Of a stretch of DNA of 64,000 bases, positions 13,701-25,079 are shown in pieces. The notes beneath the pieces are model-generated. The model was not told the DNA's origin and did not search any database. It saw nothing but the letters and a program-made list of their open reading frames with translations. Where the stretch lies: the NCBI GenBank assembly GCA_914767715.1, contig OU612066.1, forward strand, positions 35,438,283-35,502,282. The letters are read 5' to 3'. Each line of letters starts with the position of its first letter. The first letter of the stretch is position 1. This stretch comes from Membranipora membranacea. Its lineage: Eukaryota > Bryozoa > Gymnolaemata > Cheilostomatida > Membraniporidae. The translations under genes and the position numbers were made by a program.

Positions 13701-16700
13701 AGTAATAAGATTGTGAAAACTGCTCAATAATGTTCCATAAACGTTCAAAGATAGCTAACCAAGTCACCAGCACTCAGCGCTGATATTATACTACCTGGTT
13801 TAGAACAATGCGAACCTCATTTGGATACCAATGGTATTACTTAGTTTTTTTTATAATATGAGACAGACAATGAACTCACATCAGATGATGATTGTCTCCT
13901 CTTGGATAGAGCAGCAGCCAGAGGATTACCTCCGGCTGAGCTGCCGAACATAGAGACAGCACCTGCCGGGACTTTACGTCCGCTGGCTGTACGAGGTCTG
14001 CTTTCCTGTGAGGCCTTCAGTAAACCATCAGATGTGTCCTCCTCTGTGGCTGCTAAGAACGAAATATATGCGTCAATAGATGTGTCAATAGATAACGTAT
14101 GATGTACATTCTGTTGACAATAACTTATCTAAAATTGTTCATGGCTTTGAGCAGTACCTTTTTCACCTGAGCTATGCTCAATCCAGTTTGATTGATAGGA
14201 TTAAAGAAATTCAATTTAATAATCAATCAGAATAGTATAAAACTAGGCTAAAATGAAAAGCTTTGACACAGAGACTGACTTCAGAAGTAACTAACCAGCA
14301 GGTTTGCTTGATTTTGACACCTGTGAAAAGATGTCATCTTCATCAGACTCAGGACTGCCGAATAGATCCCTATCCATACTAGGCTTTTTAATGCTAACAG
14401 GTGCTTGTTTGGGTTGTGTAGTTTTACCCTGTTGCTGTTTTGAGGGAGGGGCCTCATCTTCTGAGTCACTCTCTTCTGTAAAAAAAGAATATATGAAGAA
14501 TTATGATACCATCAAGTAATCAATATATCTCTTCTGTAGTATGACACTCGTTATCTCACACCTACTGAATATGTGGAGCAAAAGTTTCTTGAATACATCA
14601 ATCAGCACAAGACTCTTTGGTCACCCTACCCAAAGCTTACAGCAAGAGTGAGAGGTGGTTGTAAATGTGTGGTTGTCATCTTATAAGGTAAAATTTTATC
14701 GCTCATTGTTTTTTATCAGACGAAGCTCTTTTCCCTCCAGGATATAATATACTCAGAAGTCTCACCGCTGGATGATTGCCGCTTAGACGACTGAGATCTG
14801 AATTGACTTTGATCCACATCTGCGACATCATCAAACAGCCCACCATCGTCATCATTACCACGATCGAATAGTCCACCTCCCGAATCAAAGAGTCCTCCTT
14901 TAGTATTAAATAATCCATCATCCTCATCACTGTCCGGCGCTCCAAACAAATCATCTGAGAACAGACAGACAATTACATTAGTCAGGAATACGTTCAGCAT
15001 ATTAGATGTCTGTCAATGGCGATTGCATTATTCCAACAAAACAAATTGCTCTGCACAGTTATGATCAAACTTGGTTTGACATGATCTACTATTGCAGTTT
15101 TTGCCAGTTCAGGATAGTCGCACTAAAAAGACGTGTTGTGCAATCTGTATAGGAAATGAAACAAACAGGTAAGTTGGAGTTGCTCCCTCTTTGAACTTTA
15201 AGTTCAATAATGGAGTAACTCCAAAATTCAAAACAAGATGAAGGCTAACAACTAAGTGAGTAAATCAAGATAAAATAATGGTCCTTTCAGCCGACCCCAG
15301 CTGATCTCTTGGGTGACAAATCAAATTGTGTTAACTGATTATTTCGAGATATACGCATGTTGTATGAGACTCTGGATTTGATCAAGACTATATTAACTTT
15401 TATGTTGTACTCACCATCAAATGTAGCTTTTTGTTTCTTTTTACTTTTCTTCTTTCCTTTCTTCTTGCCTGATGATGCGACAGACACGCCACTCTCGCTG
15501 CGTTTAGATTTGCTAATAGTTTCCTGAGTTTCTGTAAAAAGAAAGATATAAATTAGAAAAGTGAATAACAGGTTTCTTGCCAGTTTCTTAATCTTCTTCT
15601 TAAGAATCGTCAAGTACCTGCTCATTGTTTGCCGTTTCCTGTATAAGGAGGTAAGTAAATTTTGTAACTCTACATATGGGTACTGTTTTCCTGTGATAAA
15701 TATGAGAAAAAAAGTAGTTGCGATAGCTACAGGTATCAGCCCGATGTACAAGTATCAGCCCGATGTACAGGTATCAGCCCGATGTACAGGTATTCAGCAG
15801 GTTTATCTCCTCTTACCTTGAGTATTAGTAGAGGCACCACCTCCGATCTTCTTAGCGAGCTCTGAGGCAAAGTCTACAGGTCCAGAAGCAGGTGGTGGTA
15901 CACCGTTAGTCTGTACAGCTTCTCCCTCGCTGTCAGTCTCCTCCTCAGTAGAGGGAGATGCTGCCACAGCTGACTTTTTCACCTTGGGTCGAGAGGAGCT
16001 CGTGCCAAACATGTCATCATCAGATTCCTCTGTTTCAGATTCATCATCAGAATCAACAACCTTCTGTAAAATATACATAGAACCATATAAGTACATTGTC
16101 CCTAGATATTCCTGGGTAGGCATACATATAAATCATTCAGCCGTCTTATACAGGGTTGGCCGATTGATATGTCACTGGGTAGACCTATGTAGGGCAGAGT
16201 CTATCACAATCATCCTGCCAACTTATACAGGTTATGTGATAGTTAAGATCAGGTCGAATCATCCGGACATTAGGAATGTAGAACTTCTAAATCCTCTTAT
16301 AATTCAATAGTGACAAGGAGACTATTTTACAGGCTTAACCAACTGCAACTGCAGAACTTTACAATCTTACTATAATTCAATAATGACGACAGCAATTTGC
16401 CAAACAATAGAAGTCTTCTCTATTTTATCCATAAAGAAGGCAACCATGTTTTTTACATTTGCAGGGCAACTACTGTAATGTCTCTAATATACACTGCAGG
16501 AGAGACGGTACCAGGGCACACAACACCATACAATACTTACCTTCCTGACAGCAGCAGGTTTGTGATTGGCTGTAGGCTCTTCATCACTGTCAGAGTAAGA
16601 ATAGTCTGAGGATTGTGCAGAGGCAGGCACACCATTCTGTGCTTGAGCATCACCTGCGCCCTCATCCTCAGACTCACTAATACTGCCATGGTCTGAGGCG

Positions 16701-19700
16701 GAATCATCTACAAAGTTGACAAGAAACATTGAATTTATATCTTAATATAGAAAATCATGATTGCAAAGATCCATTAACAAGAGGGATGTCATCGACCAGT
16801 AGTTTTACAATTACGGAAACTCGATAGCTACCAAATGCAACAATAGGAAAATATTCAAATATTCAGACCCATAGCACTATCTTACAACTGTGATTAAACA
16901 CAAAAATACTTTAAAAAAAAAGTTAATCTAATTGTCTAAGAGCGCAAACAGTTGGGTTGAGATATTACCTGTTGGTGTGTCGACAAGACCAACATTATCC
17001 ATCTGGTTGAACATATCAGTACCGATGATAGCAGGAAGTGACCTCATCACATATGGATCCTTGACCTCAAACATAGGCTCACCCTGATATGGGTCATCGT
17101 CATCGGAGTCTACACCTTCATAGTTCATATCCAGTCTATATATTGAATGTGTGAATAAGTTTATATGTGATGTATTTTGATGTGATGACTCATAACCAAT
17201 CAATGGAAGCCTCATTACTTGAAAAACCAAGTAATCAACCAATCGCTTTAAATATAATTTTTTTTAAATCCTTAATGAATAATTAAATAAAGCATAGCCT
17301 AGCTACAATTACAAGAGTTATCCTCTTACAAATTTTGTAAGGACAGACAACTTCAATAAGAGAATCAGAAGTCTGAAGGGTGCTCATTTACAAGCCAGGT
17401 TCTGTGCAAGCAAATCCACATAATATCTTGTCTTTTGGCCATTGGGAACACAAAGAAACACCTCTTTGGGGAGAGGAGCAACAGCAACAGTGTTTAACTA
17501 TAGTGGAATAGTGATGAGCAGACAACTTACTTTTCGTAGGCTGTATCCAGTACATTTAGACCTAACTTAACAGCTTCTGAGATTTTTGGTACAAGCTCAT
17601 TCTCTAACTCTTCTTTACTTTTCTCTTTCTGAAACAATATTATATATAAAATAAAAAGGCCTGAAACAATTTACCTTGGCATACATATTATGGATATGGT
17701 CAATGGTGCAATCTGATCAATGATGATAGTTCATCAATCTGACCATCGATAAGACCACTGACCACGGCAAAGTTGAGATAAGAAGTCATATAAGATCATA
17801 TCAAAATGTGACTTGAGTTCATAGACTTGTCGGGGACTGTTTAGTAAGCATATTGTGCTTACCGGTCCTCACAGGGGGAACAATTTCTGTCGATCCATTG
17901 GAAAATAATTAAACTGTGATACTGTATCATTTAAAAACCAAGAATTATGTAGCATTGCGCAACACATGATAATAGACTTATCAGTTTAAGATTGCTCCTG
18001 TCCTATCAATTATCAGTTTAAGATTGATTCTATTATATCACAATAGCAAAATTAAATGTCCTTCGATACACTGAGAAATATGAGTACTCCCCACTCTTCG
18101 AGGAAGCGACAGGGTAGATGAAAGTGATAGTCTAATAGTTGACCCCTTATGTAGATACACCTTTATGTTGAATATTACATGCTAACCTTATCATGAGTGT
18201 CTGTCTGTGTGTCATCATTAGCTACATCCTCATCATACACTCTCTACAAGTAGTTTGGGTACAGATTTAACGGGTTACGCGAAAGCAAACTAGGAAAACA
18301 ACGCAATAGTTATTTTTTGACTTTTTATTAAAATTTAAGGTACAGTAATTATTTTTTTTGGTTTCTGCAACAGTTTATTGTAATTAAAATCAAAGGACTA
18401 AAATAGTGAAATAAAATAAGGCAGCGGCATGGTCAGATTAGTCCAGGACTAGTATGGCGACAATCCGATTATCGGGAAAACGAAGGCTACTGTCCCCAGG
18501 GCGAGCCCAGACACGCAGCCTACTCGACAAGAAGCGAACCACACCCCCACAGCGAGGACGCCAACCTCCCACGCAAAGCAGAAGGAGCCGCCCCCTCCTC
18601 CCCCCAGTAGGTGTGAATTCCACAGGTAAACACCTGTGGTTAAAGTTGTGGCTACACACGCCGTATTTTCCACAGGATTGGGGCATCTTTACATCTGCCA
18701 GACGCATAGGATAGCTAGGTTAGCTCTGCCAGATGCCTCAGATGGGCTAACCAACTTGTTGGTTCTATCCGTAGCCGTAGTACGGCCAGCCAGCTATTCC
18801 TTTGTTATTTGTGAAAGAGGCGGGGCTTAATTAAATTACTAAATGGTGATTGGTTTAATTCATTCAAGTTGAACAATAGGAAGGCAAAGCAGACCCAAAT
18901 TGTATTGTAATTGAAAGGAATAGGCCTAGCTATTAATAGGCGTGTGTAGCACCTTGCCCAATCCGTAGCCTTACTAAAAGTTTCCCAATCCTATGGATAG
19001 TACGGCGTGTGTAGCCAGAGCTTTACATTGACCTCTCCCCTCTACAGTTGTTGGCTCTCTTTGGGGCAAATTTTTCCTTCGACCTAGTGGCTGTAATGGC
19101 AGGGGTTTTAATTTCTAACTCCCCATTAAGGCGAGTATTATTAAAATGTAACAAATAGCGGTATTTAAAAAGCATTTCGATGGGCATAATTTGATACTGA
19201 GAGAAGAAAGAGGTCACATGACCACGTGGGCGGATTTTGAGTATGACATGGAAGAGCTGATTTTTGTAGTAAATAAATTTGATTAAGATGACAATTTGCG
19301 GCATGACCATAAAACTCAATACCATAAATTAAATGTGGATAAAAGAATGTGTAATACAAATTGATCATCGTAGGAATATCGAAATATGGTCGTACACTAC
19401 GCATTAAAAACAGGATGTAGTTCAATTTCCGACAAACTTCTAAAATATGGGTTTTAAAAATAATGCTCTCATCAAGGTGAACAAAGAGTTATATCATATT
19501 TAGTCGATTGTGACTCGTAACCTTTGGAAGTCGGGGTATATTTTTTCAGCGGCCATTGCTATGTTCGATCTTAAATAGGTTATCATTTGCTTGTTTTGAC
19601 AGACCCTTGAAATGCTAATTTAAAAAGAAAATAACGCAAATTAAAAGTCTTTTCGATTGTCACCACAATGTATTTGAAGGTTTTCTTATGGTTGTCAGGT

Positions 19701-22301
19701 CTACACTGTCCTGTGTTATTTATCTGGCACAACGTAGACACCTGCCATTATCATAAAACACATGTATTGCTTGTTTCACTCACATTGGCAACTGCATCAT
19801 CATTGTCAGGTTAAAAACCCATCACTAATCACTATAATCTCTTCATATCTCTCATTTCTAGCTGAAGATGAAGTTTGATTATTGGTCTTAGTGACAAACC
19901 ATGATAGGCTGGATATACCACATTTTCTTCTGATAATGTAGGGTACCTGACCATTAATGAATGGTCACTTCAGGTAATCATCTGACCAATACTGATAAAA
20001 TATCTCTTCAAAATTAGCACCCATTAGGTAGTTAGTAAATCTTGTAGAAAAGAATCTAAGTAATCCAGACTGGATCTCATCTAAAGCTGCATTCAGCTGT
20101 CATCATTGGGAATAACTAAAAAACTTTGTTTGGTCACAGGTCGCAGATTTTTGTGCATTCTAATGATGTCCTATATAAAAGCAAAATATGATCTTATTGA
20201 AAAATCTGCATTTTTCCCTTTCATGGTGTCATCAATCTAGTTCAACCAGCTATTTATAAGGTATTTAATCTGTATGACATTGTGATACTTGAAAGGTTCC
20301 TAATTGACAATCTATAACTACGGAGGATGAATAACCCATTACGTTATACCTAAAATGCATAAGATTTTGACTTTTCACTTAATGTATTGGATCCAGTAGA
20401 TCCAGTTAAATGAAATGTCGTGTAGGTAGGGCCAGAGATTTTTCTGCTGATGAAATGTATGCCTACTATAATGTATACTCACATTCTCCACAAACTGACT
20501 ATTAGCTAGCGTGATGAACTCGTTGAATGCATTATTAGTATTCACTGTGCAAGTCTACAATAGAAATTATATAATTACATACAACAATACAGTCATACTT
20601 CCTGATTCAATAATGGAGGACAAATCGGTCAAAGGCCAAGTCAATAACTCAGGACCTGATACCTGTGAACTTCATGCTCGAGATAAACATAAAATGTTTT
20701 GAAGGTTTGGCTCACGTTCCTAGCCAGCCTGTTTCTACCAGAGAACAAACTCGTTGCAAACAACATGAAGTTCTGTATCAGACATTATTATTCCGAGTGT
20801 ACAATGATGCAGATTTGCATCGATATGTTATCATATGAGATTCCCATATCTCAACATGTAGCCTGACAAGACAGTATAGCTAATTTTGTACTCAGAGTTA
20901 TATACTATAACAACCTTGAGATCAGCGCCAAGTTGATCCACCTCTTTACCGAGCTGATGAGTACGGGATATCATTTCTTTTGACATTTCTTTAAGGTATA
21001 ATAAGAGCTACAATGAATAGAGACATTAGAGTAAGCACAGGAATTACAAACCATTATTGATCATCATTTTAGAGCTAAGTTCATATCTAGTACACACCGT
21101 AGGCATATGGCTGAAATATTTGCTTCCAATGCTCAAATTAGAGGCGCAAAGGGCTGCGTTCAGTTAATTGAGTTCATCTTGACAGGGCATCCATCACAAT
21201 CAGAGAAAATTTGCTCAGCATAATCCTTTGTCAAAGTATGCTTGACAAGTTGATTCTTAACACGGATGTTTAATCCTTCATGCCTTTAGAATTTAGAACA
21301 CTCACCGCAGTATCCCCTGCTAATGACCAATCTTTTGCGTTTGCCCTCAGCATACTCGGGTTCCATGGTTTCTCCCATACTTTATCCACCTCCTCTAGAC
21401 CACCACCAGATGCTCCCTCTGTAGGAGCTGGAGCTGCAGTCTGAGCAGGTGCAGGGCTAGATGTGTCTAATGCTGGACCCTGAAACGCAAGTAAAACAGA
21501 TATGAATGGTCCTTGTATGGATAGTGAAATTGAATAGTCTTCAGTCGTATAGAAAGAAAAGGGACTTAGGACATGATTTCATACCACTTCTTAGCGGTGC
21601 ACACACAGTCTTTTATGGCAAAAAGTTGCAGGTAATCACATTAACATGAGAAAATAAGCAACTCAAATTGCAGAGTGAAAGTGTTATGATGACATAGAAA
21701 GTTAGTACAGTTTCCTTCTGCCATTCATGGGTCCTAAATGGCAATGTTTCAACATCAATATCTTAGCATTGGCAGAACTAGAATAAGTCAGGGATTATTT
21801 GGTAAGGACAGGTGGGATATCTGCATGTATTGTATGTGTTACTTGTGTATGAAATGTTCACCCACACCACAGGGAGGAGGGGTGGAGTCAATCAAGGTAC
21901 TCAATAAAATATAACGTTAAAAGTATACTGATAGTTAGTCTTTGCAGCAATCAACAGCCTTTTCATGTCCATTAGTAGGGATCCTTATGCACCATACTTA
22001 TTAACTGTATTGGTATATATATATGATTTCCATGTAAACAATAAATAATAAGGAAGGATGAAATTTAGTTATGTTTCGTTAGTACTAGTAGTGTTGAAGG
22101 AAATGAATGAGAGTAATAAGTTACAGCCTCTAAAACTCCCCTCTGGATAAGATGTGTGGTCAACCATGCAAATATACGATACTCTATAGTCTCATGATAA
22201 TAAAAAGTCAAATAACTTACCGGTGGAGGCGGTGGAATGGCAGAGAAATTGGCTGGAATTGGAGGAGGAGGTGGAGGGGGAGGAGGTATTGAAGCCATCA
22301 T
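1772..22301 (-). CDS. WASHC2: WASH complex subunit 2 (FAM21), complete 29-exon gene
   Basis: Exons in order: 22301-22221, 21479-21306, 21007-20915, 20554-20483, 18243-18187, 17628-17531, 17135-16969, 16707-16541, 16063-15817, 15531-15415, 14954-14766, 14475-14296, 14052-13880, 13570-13382, 13010-12930, 12703-12630, 12393-12262, 12013-11938, 11390-10967, 10648-10352, 10160-9909, 6456-6416, 6166-6025, 5183-5019, 4696-4419, 3774-2836, 2678-2598, 2258-2111, 1881-1772. They sum to 5244 nt, 1747 residues plus TAA, with all phases agreeing. The head (exons 2-7: WEKPWN, KDWSLAGD, ISRTHQLGKEVDQL, FNEFITLANSQFVENRVYDE, YEKLD) is the FAM21 head that joins the WASH complex. The tail has about 20 LF-[D/E]n-LF type motifs that in FAM21 bind retromer VPS35. 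PAGAVSMFGG segments, the CPI motif and the C-terminal LDDDMDDLFADL and DDDDLFGDPLGGLK follow. Human FAM21 is about 1340 residues, so this tail is longer. An N-terminal double polyproline stretch and a Ser-Pro repeat in the 939-nt exon are additions. Confidence 0.95.
2836..3774 (-). other. WASHC2: WASHC2 939-nt exon with ESPPP repeat
   Basis: This is the longest exon of the gene (313 codons, phase 0 at both ends). It begins with the second half of the CPI motif (SRAKIQQKRRPPTR). Two acidic LFa-like blocks follow (SDDDGDDLFG, SDDEDDDIFG). A proline-rich tract at about 3017-3310 holds roughly a dozen copies of an 8-9-residue unit of the form (R/K)ESPPPxx, and two further LFa motifs close the exon. 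The serine-proline units look like proline-directed kinase or SH3 targets; that is inference. The long open frame on the opposite strand is a shadow of this low-complexity coding. Confidence 0.85.
3733..4436 (-). other. WASHC2: CPI (capping-protein interaction) motif of WASHC2, split by an intron
   Basis: LHSANK is encoded by the last 18 bases of exon 4696-4419 (4436-4419), and SRAKIQQKRRPPTR by the first 42 of exon 3774-2836 (3774-3733). Together they match the FAM21 CPI motif (LHSANK..R.K...KRRP.TR) that binds the CapZ beta subunit at endosomes. The intron falls inside the motif and contains the SINE-like insertion described separately. Confidence 0.8.
3943..4443 (-). mobile_element. tRNA-derived SINE-like insertion flanked by imperfect 38-bp direct repeats
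   Basis: Within the CPI-splitting intron, the minus strand carries a B-box-like segment (GGTCCCGGGTCCAATCCCC, 4335-4317) and a degenerate A-box-like segment near 4390-4370, suggesting a tRNA-derived SINE. The insert (about 3981-4402) is bounded by 3943-3980 and 4403-4443, which match over about 38 bases with few changes. Both flanks encode the end of the exon (VLHSANK) and its splice donor. The distal copy has lost the donor G (AAG|TTAAGT instead of AAG|GTAAGT), so it is a relic. Family identity cannot be established here. Confidence 0.5.
7511..7519 (+). promoter_or_regulatory. TATA box of the nested gene
   Basis: TATAAAAAG lies 97-105 bases upstream of the proposed ATG at 7616, placing transcription start near 7540 with a short 5' UTR. 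It is on the strand opposite to WASHC2, inside its intron, and supports an independent nested transcription unit. Confidence 0.5.
7616..9595 (+). CDS. Nested gene for a predicted secreted helix-rich 200-residue protein, family unknown
   Basis: Five exons, all with GT-AG borders: 7616-7629, 8005-8224, 8728-8877, 9023-9187, 9542-9595 (stop TAA 9593-9595). They total 603 nt, 200 residues. Intron 1 is phase 2; introns 2-4 are all phase 0. The first exon encodes only MTIYS. Joined to exon 2 it gives a hydrophobic signal-like N-terminus (MTIYSAGLVISLTIISMMVA, then CGLPLTDA). The mature part is rich in predicted amphipathic helices (for example YDNSLTKLEADVKSLKSRHL and DRVKFLVEEVRLLKRSKEE), has one Cys and one NIT sequon, and shows no domain I recognise. 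A tiny first exon, a signal peptide, mostly phase-0 introns and helical exons recall four-helix cytokine genes; this is an architectural analogy only. The gene lies wholly in the WASHC2 intron 6457-9908, antisense to it. Confidence 0.65.
18640..19026. mobile_element. MITE-like element with about 45-bp terminal inverted repeats
   Basis: GTGGCTACACACGCCGTA at the left (18648 onward) is mirrored by TACGGCGTGTGTAGCC at 19001-19016. The similarity extends inward through a GGATTGGG block on both sides (left about 18675, right complement about 18983-18990). There is no coding capacity for a transposase, so it is probably non-autonomous. Exact ends and target duplication are not clear. Confidence 0.5.
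19023..19485 (-). pseudogene. LINE reverse-transcriptase fragment (C-terminal part)
   Basis: Reading the minus strand from about 19485 gives HLDESIIFKTHILEVCRKLN, then MINLYYTFFYPHLIYGIEFY. This is the post-palm region typical of non-LTR retrotransposon reverse transcriptases (xLDExLxFKxHI ... LYYxxxxPHLxYGIExxG). No catalytic F/YxDD or endonuclease domain is present, so it is a truncated relic inside the WASHC2 intron, in the same orientation as the gene. Confidence 0.6.
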
Positions 22302-23100
22302 GTGATATGAATTATTACCTCCTTCCTCTAAAGAGTTATGAGTAAAACTAAAATCTAAAGGCTACATGATTATCAGTAGTTAGAGGTTGTCTTCAGTTTT
22401 ATTAAGAAAGGGCAACTCCTAGGTTTGGTATGAATAACTCATTGCTTTCAGCAATGAACTAATTCATTGCTTTCAGCAGGGAGGGTATGATAAACTCCCT
22501 GATATATCCCACCCTTCCTGATGTATCTACATACTTCACAAAGTATTATTATCTGACTACATTATTATGTTTTTAAATTCTAGGGGCTCTAATTATTAAT
22601 GTGTGCTTGTTATGTTCATTATTATTATGAACTTTATTAGCCTTCATACAGTCATATGCAAGTTATTCCTACTGTTGATATTATATCATTTCTAGGATAT
22701 TAGTTAGTTTTTGTATGATTTTCATGTTGGGAACCTAGCGTAGTTCATTTTCCTTTTAATACATTTATTTTTTTGCTTATTTTGTAATTAGAGGAATTTT
22801 TTTTATGAATCAGAATCAATCTTTTTCTCTGTGCCTTAATCCGTCCACATTTTACTCTTATCTTCTTCTGAATGTAAAAACGTCAACGTCAATAAACCTC
22901 TAATTGTTTTAGGGCCCACTCCGTCAGGTATTTGAACACAGTTTTTCGTAAATTGATTTGAAGTGTAATTTTTATATACAATTTTATTCCATATATCGTT
23001 TTATATCCATATATTTTTACATTACAATCAAACTGAGCTTACTTTTAGAGAATATTTTTAGAGAGCACCCACATAAACGTTTTTATTTCTCTTCCTGAGA
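22302..23100. other. WASHC2 upstream region
   Basis: The likely promoter and 5' UTR of WASHC2 (minus strand) should lie just above 22301. No convincing TATA box or upstream exon is visible. One copy of a small GGGAG hairpin repeat sits at 22471-22502. Confidence 0.4.
22471..22502. repeat. GGGAG-hairpin dispersed repeat, copy 1
   Basis: AGCAGGGAGGGTATGATAAA followed by CTCCCTGA forms a short imperfect hairpin. Similar hairpins recur at about 24283-24311, 44764-44795 and 63071-63112. Confidence 0.4.
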
Positions 23101-23108
23101 CAATACAA

Positions 23109-23308
23109 TACATACATGCATGCATGCATACATACATACATACATACATACATACATACATACATACATACATACATACATACATACATACATACATACA
23201 TACATACATACATACATACATACATACATACATACATACATACATACATACATACATACATACATACATACATACATACATACATACATACATACATACA
23301 TACATACA

Positions 23309-23342
<34 letters not shown>

Positions 23343-23356
23343 CATACATACATACA
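23109..23356. repeat. (TACA)n tetranucleotide microsatellite
   Basis: About 250 bases of nearly perfect TACA/TGTA repeat with GCATGCATGCA variants at the left end. It creates spurious open frames in several frames of both strands. Confidence 0.95.
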
Positions 23357-23434
23357 GAAATCCTCTTCTATTCCCTTATTCAATATGGCTGGCAAAAGCC
23401 AATCACAGCAATCGGATGTCAACTCAATGGGGAA

Positions 23435-23453
23435 GGGGGGGGGGGGGGGGGGG
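23435..23453. repeat. Poly-G tract
   Basis: A run of about 19 G with an adjacent GGGGAAGGG. Comparable poly-C tracts occur at about 40594-40610 and 48540-48557. Lengths may be unreliable in the assembly. Confidence 0.8.
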
Positions 23454-24013
23454 TTATTCAAAACAACAAATTTGACACTCAAATCGATAACATCTTTGAG
23501 AGGACAAAAGTATTGTACGACATGCAGACTCAACTCTCTTTTCTGAAAACTTTATGAACTGAATATTCACCTCCAGCTCTTATGTTTCTGTTCCGTAGCT
23601 GAAGTTTCAATTGATGGCAATCACCCATGCCTCCACTCCATTAATGAAGCTTGGTAAATATGGTGATGAAATGATATATATATACATATATTATATACCT
23701 AGCCTTACCAGGGCGTTAGAGGTAATTCCATAGTCTTACAAACATATTATTGGACTGCTTTTAGTCCCGCAAGGGGTTGAATATTATGCAATAACAGACA
23801 CGGTTCAATGCGGATTTAAGCTTTTTACACCTAGATTGCAAACATCGTGGGTCACAGGTCTATTTTCAAATCATGGCCATACCATATTATGATACCAAGG
23901 ATACCCTTATAACAATAATACCAACACCCAGAATACCAGTCTGTCTTTGTTTGACCCAATAAACATGTTTAAGTAACAGCTCCATTTAAATTTTTAAACT
24001 TAGCCAAGTTGTT

Positions 24014-24509
24014 CAATGTTGGGGCTCCCTGCACACAATGCTGTTTTCAATTTCTTCAGAGAAAATAGAGCAATCTTCAATTTTAAAACTCTAATCTTCA
24101 GAATAAATTCTTCAAAACAACTGGACTTGAGATAAAACTGCCATACCTAAGTGCCTGTGAGAACTGAGCCAGCAAGTTGATTAGCTAATGAAGGTGATCA
24201 TTTTTTTCTAGACAATCAATGCACCTGGTGGGGCTCAAAGCCAGGATCCTGTGATCCAAAATCAGTAACACTGATGGGTTTTGGCAGGGAGTTTGGGACA
24301 AAACTCCCTGGTTTTGGTTTGTTGTTGTGTGGAGTTGTCTGTTCAAACCAACAAACCCAACCTGAGTAGATAGCTCCAAGTTGTTAGACTGAATCCAGTC
24401 TACTCAAAATTGGGAAATCTTCTATTGATTTTTCATTTAGATCTTTTCTTCAAATTTAAAAGACTCAATCTTCAATCTTCAGTAAAATATGCGGGGAGCC
24501 CCAATGTTG
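24014..24509. mobile_element. MITE-like element with about 19-bp terminal inverted repeats
   Basis: CAATGTTGGGGCTCCCTGC (24014-24032) is mirrored by GCGGGGAGCCCCAATGTTG (24491-24509) with three mismatches. Subterminal AATCTTCAATTTTAAAA-like blocks also occur near both ends. The interior lacks a transposase and contains a GGGAG hairpin at 24283-24311. Confidence 0.55.
24283..24311. repeat. GGGAG-hairpin dispersed repeat, copy 2
   Basis: GGCAGGGAGTTTGGGACAAA followed by ACTCCCTGG: the arms CAGGGAGTTT and AAACTCCCTG pair perfectly around a short loop. It lies inside the 24.0-24.5 kb MITE. Confidence 0.5.
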
Positions 24510-25079
24510 AAGCAAAAATCTGATAAAAATGACTTCAAACGGCTGCATGTCAGTGACTACTGAAAGTCAGTGAAATTAATGAACTATGTGATGCTGTCAT
24601 TATTTATAAATAGTGTATCATCGTAGAAACGTCACTATTTCAGGAATGTACACACTGATTTCATTTCCTGGTTTTGACAAACAGTATCTACTGATAATTT
24701 TCCAATGAGGAAAAAATCGTGAGGTTTAAGCCGTATTTAGTTGACTATGAGTTATGCAGAATTCAATGAGCGCAAACTTCACTGACTTGCAGCATTGGTT
24801 TAGGCTGTACATAGTGTCCTGACAGAATTTACTATGATTAACTAAAGTTTTGTTTTGGGATGTCATCAGCAAGTAGTAGGCTGGAGGCATGTGGTATGAA
24901 TTTTACATCCGCTGTGTGTCTTGTTGCTTTCTTGCTAATAGCTCTACAAACAAGGTGTCACGAAAGTTGTCACAAAAATTGCTGAGGGAAATTATGAGAT
25001 ATAGTTGATTTTAGCTAAATGTACAGCGCTACTTTTGTGATTGATGGACCAACCACACTAATCTAGTATAATGATTACA

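Larger units (their letters stand above)
18187..20554 (-). other. Long WASHC2 intron (18244-20482) carrying transposon debris
   Basis: The intron between WASHC2 exons 20554-20483 and 18243-18187 holds a GC-rich patch (18440-18610), an inverted-repeat element (about 18640-19026) and a LINE reverse-transcriptase fragment (about 19023-19485). I see nothing further from 19490 to 20482. Confidence 0.6.

Noticed and set aside
18454-18830. Basic, Pro/Arg-rich frames in the GC-rich patch of a WASHC2 intron
   Set aside because: Several frames on both strands are open owing to composition, with no splice or domain support. It is probably part of transposon debris.
23045-23557. Open frames of HTYI and CMYV repeats
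   Set aside because: Products of the TACA microsatellite on both strands, with no gene structure.
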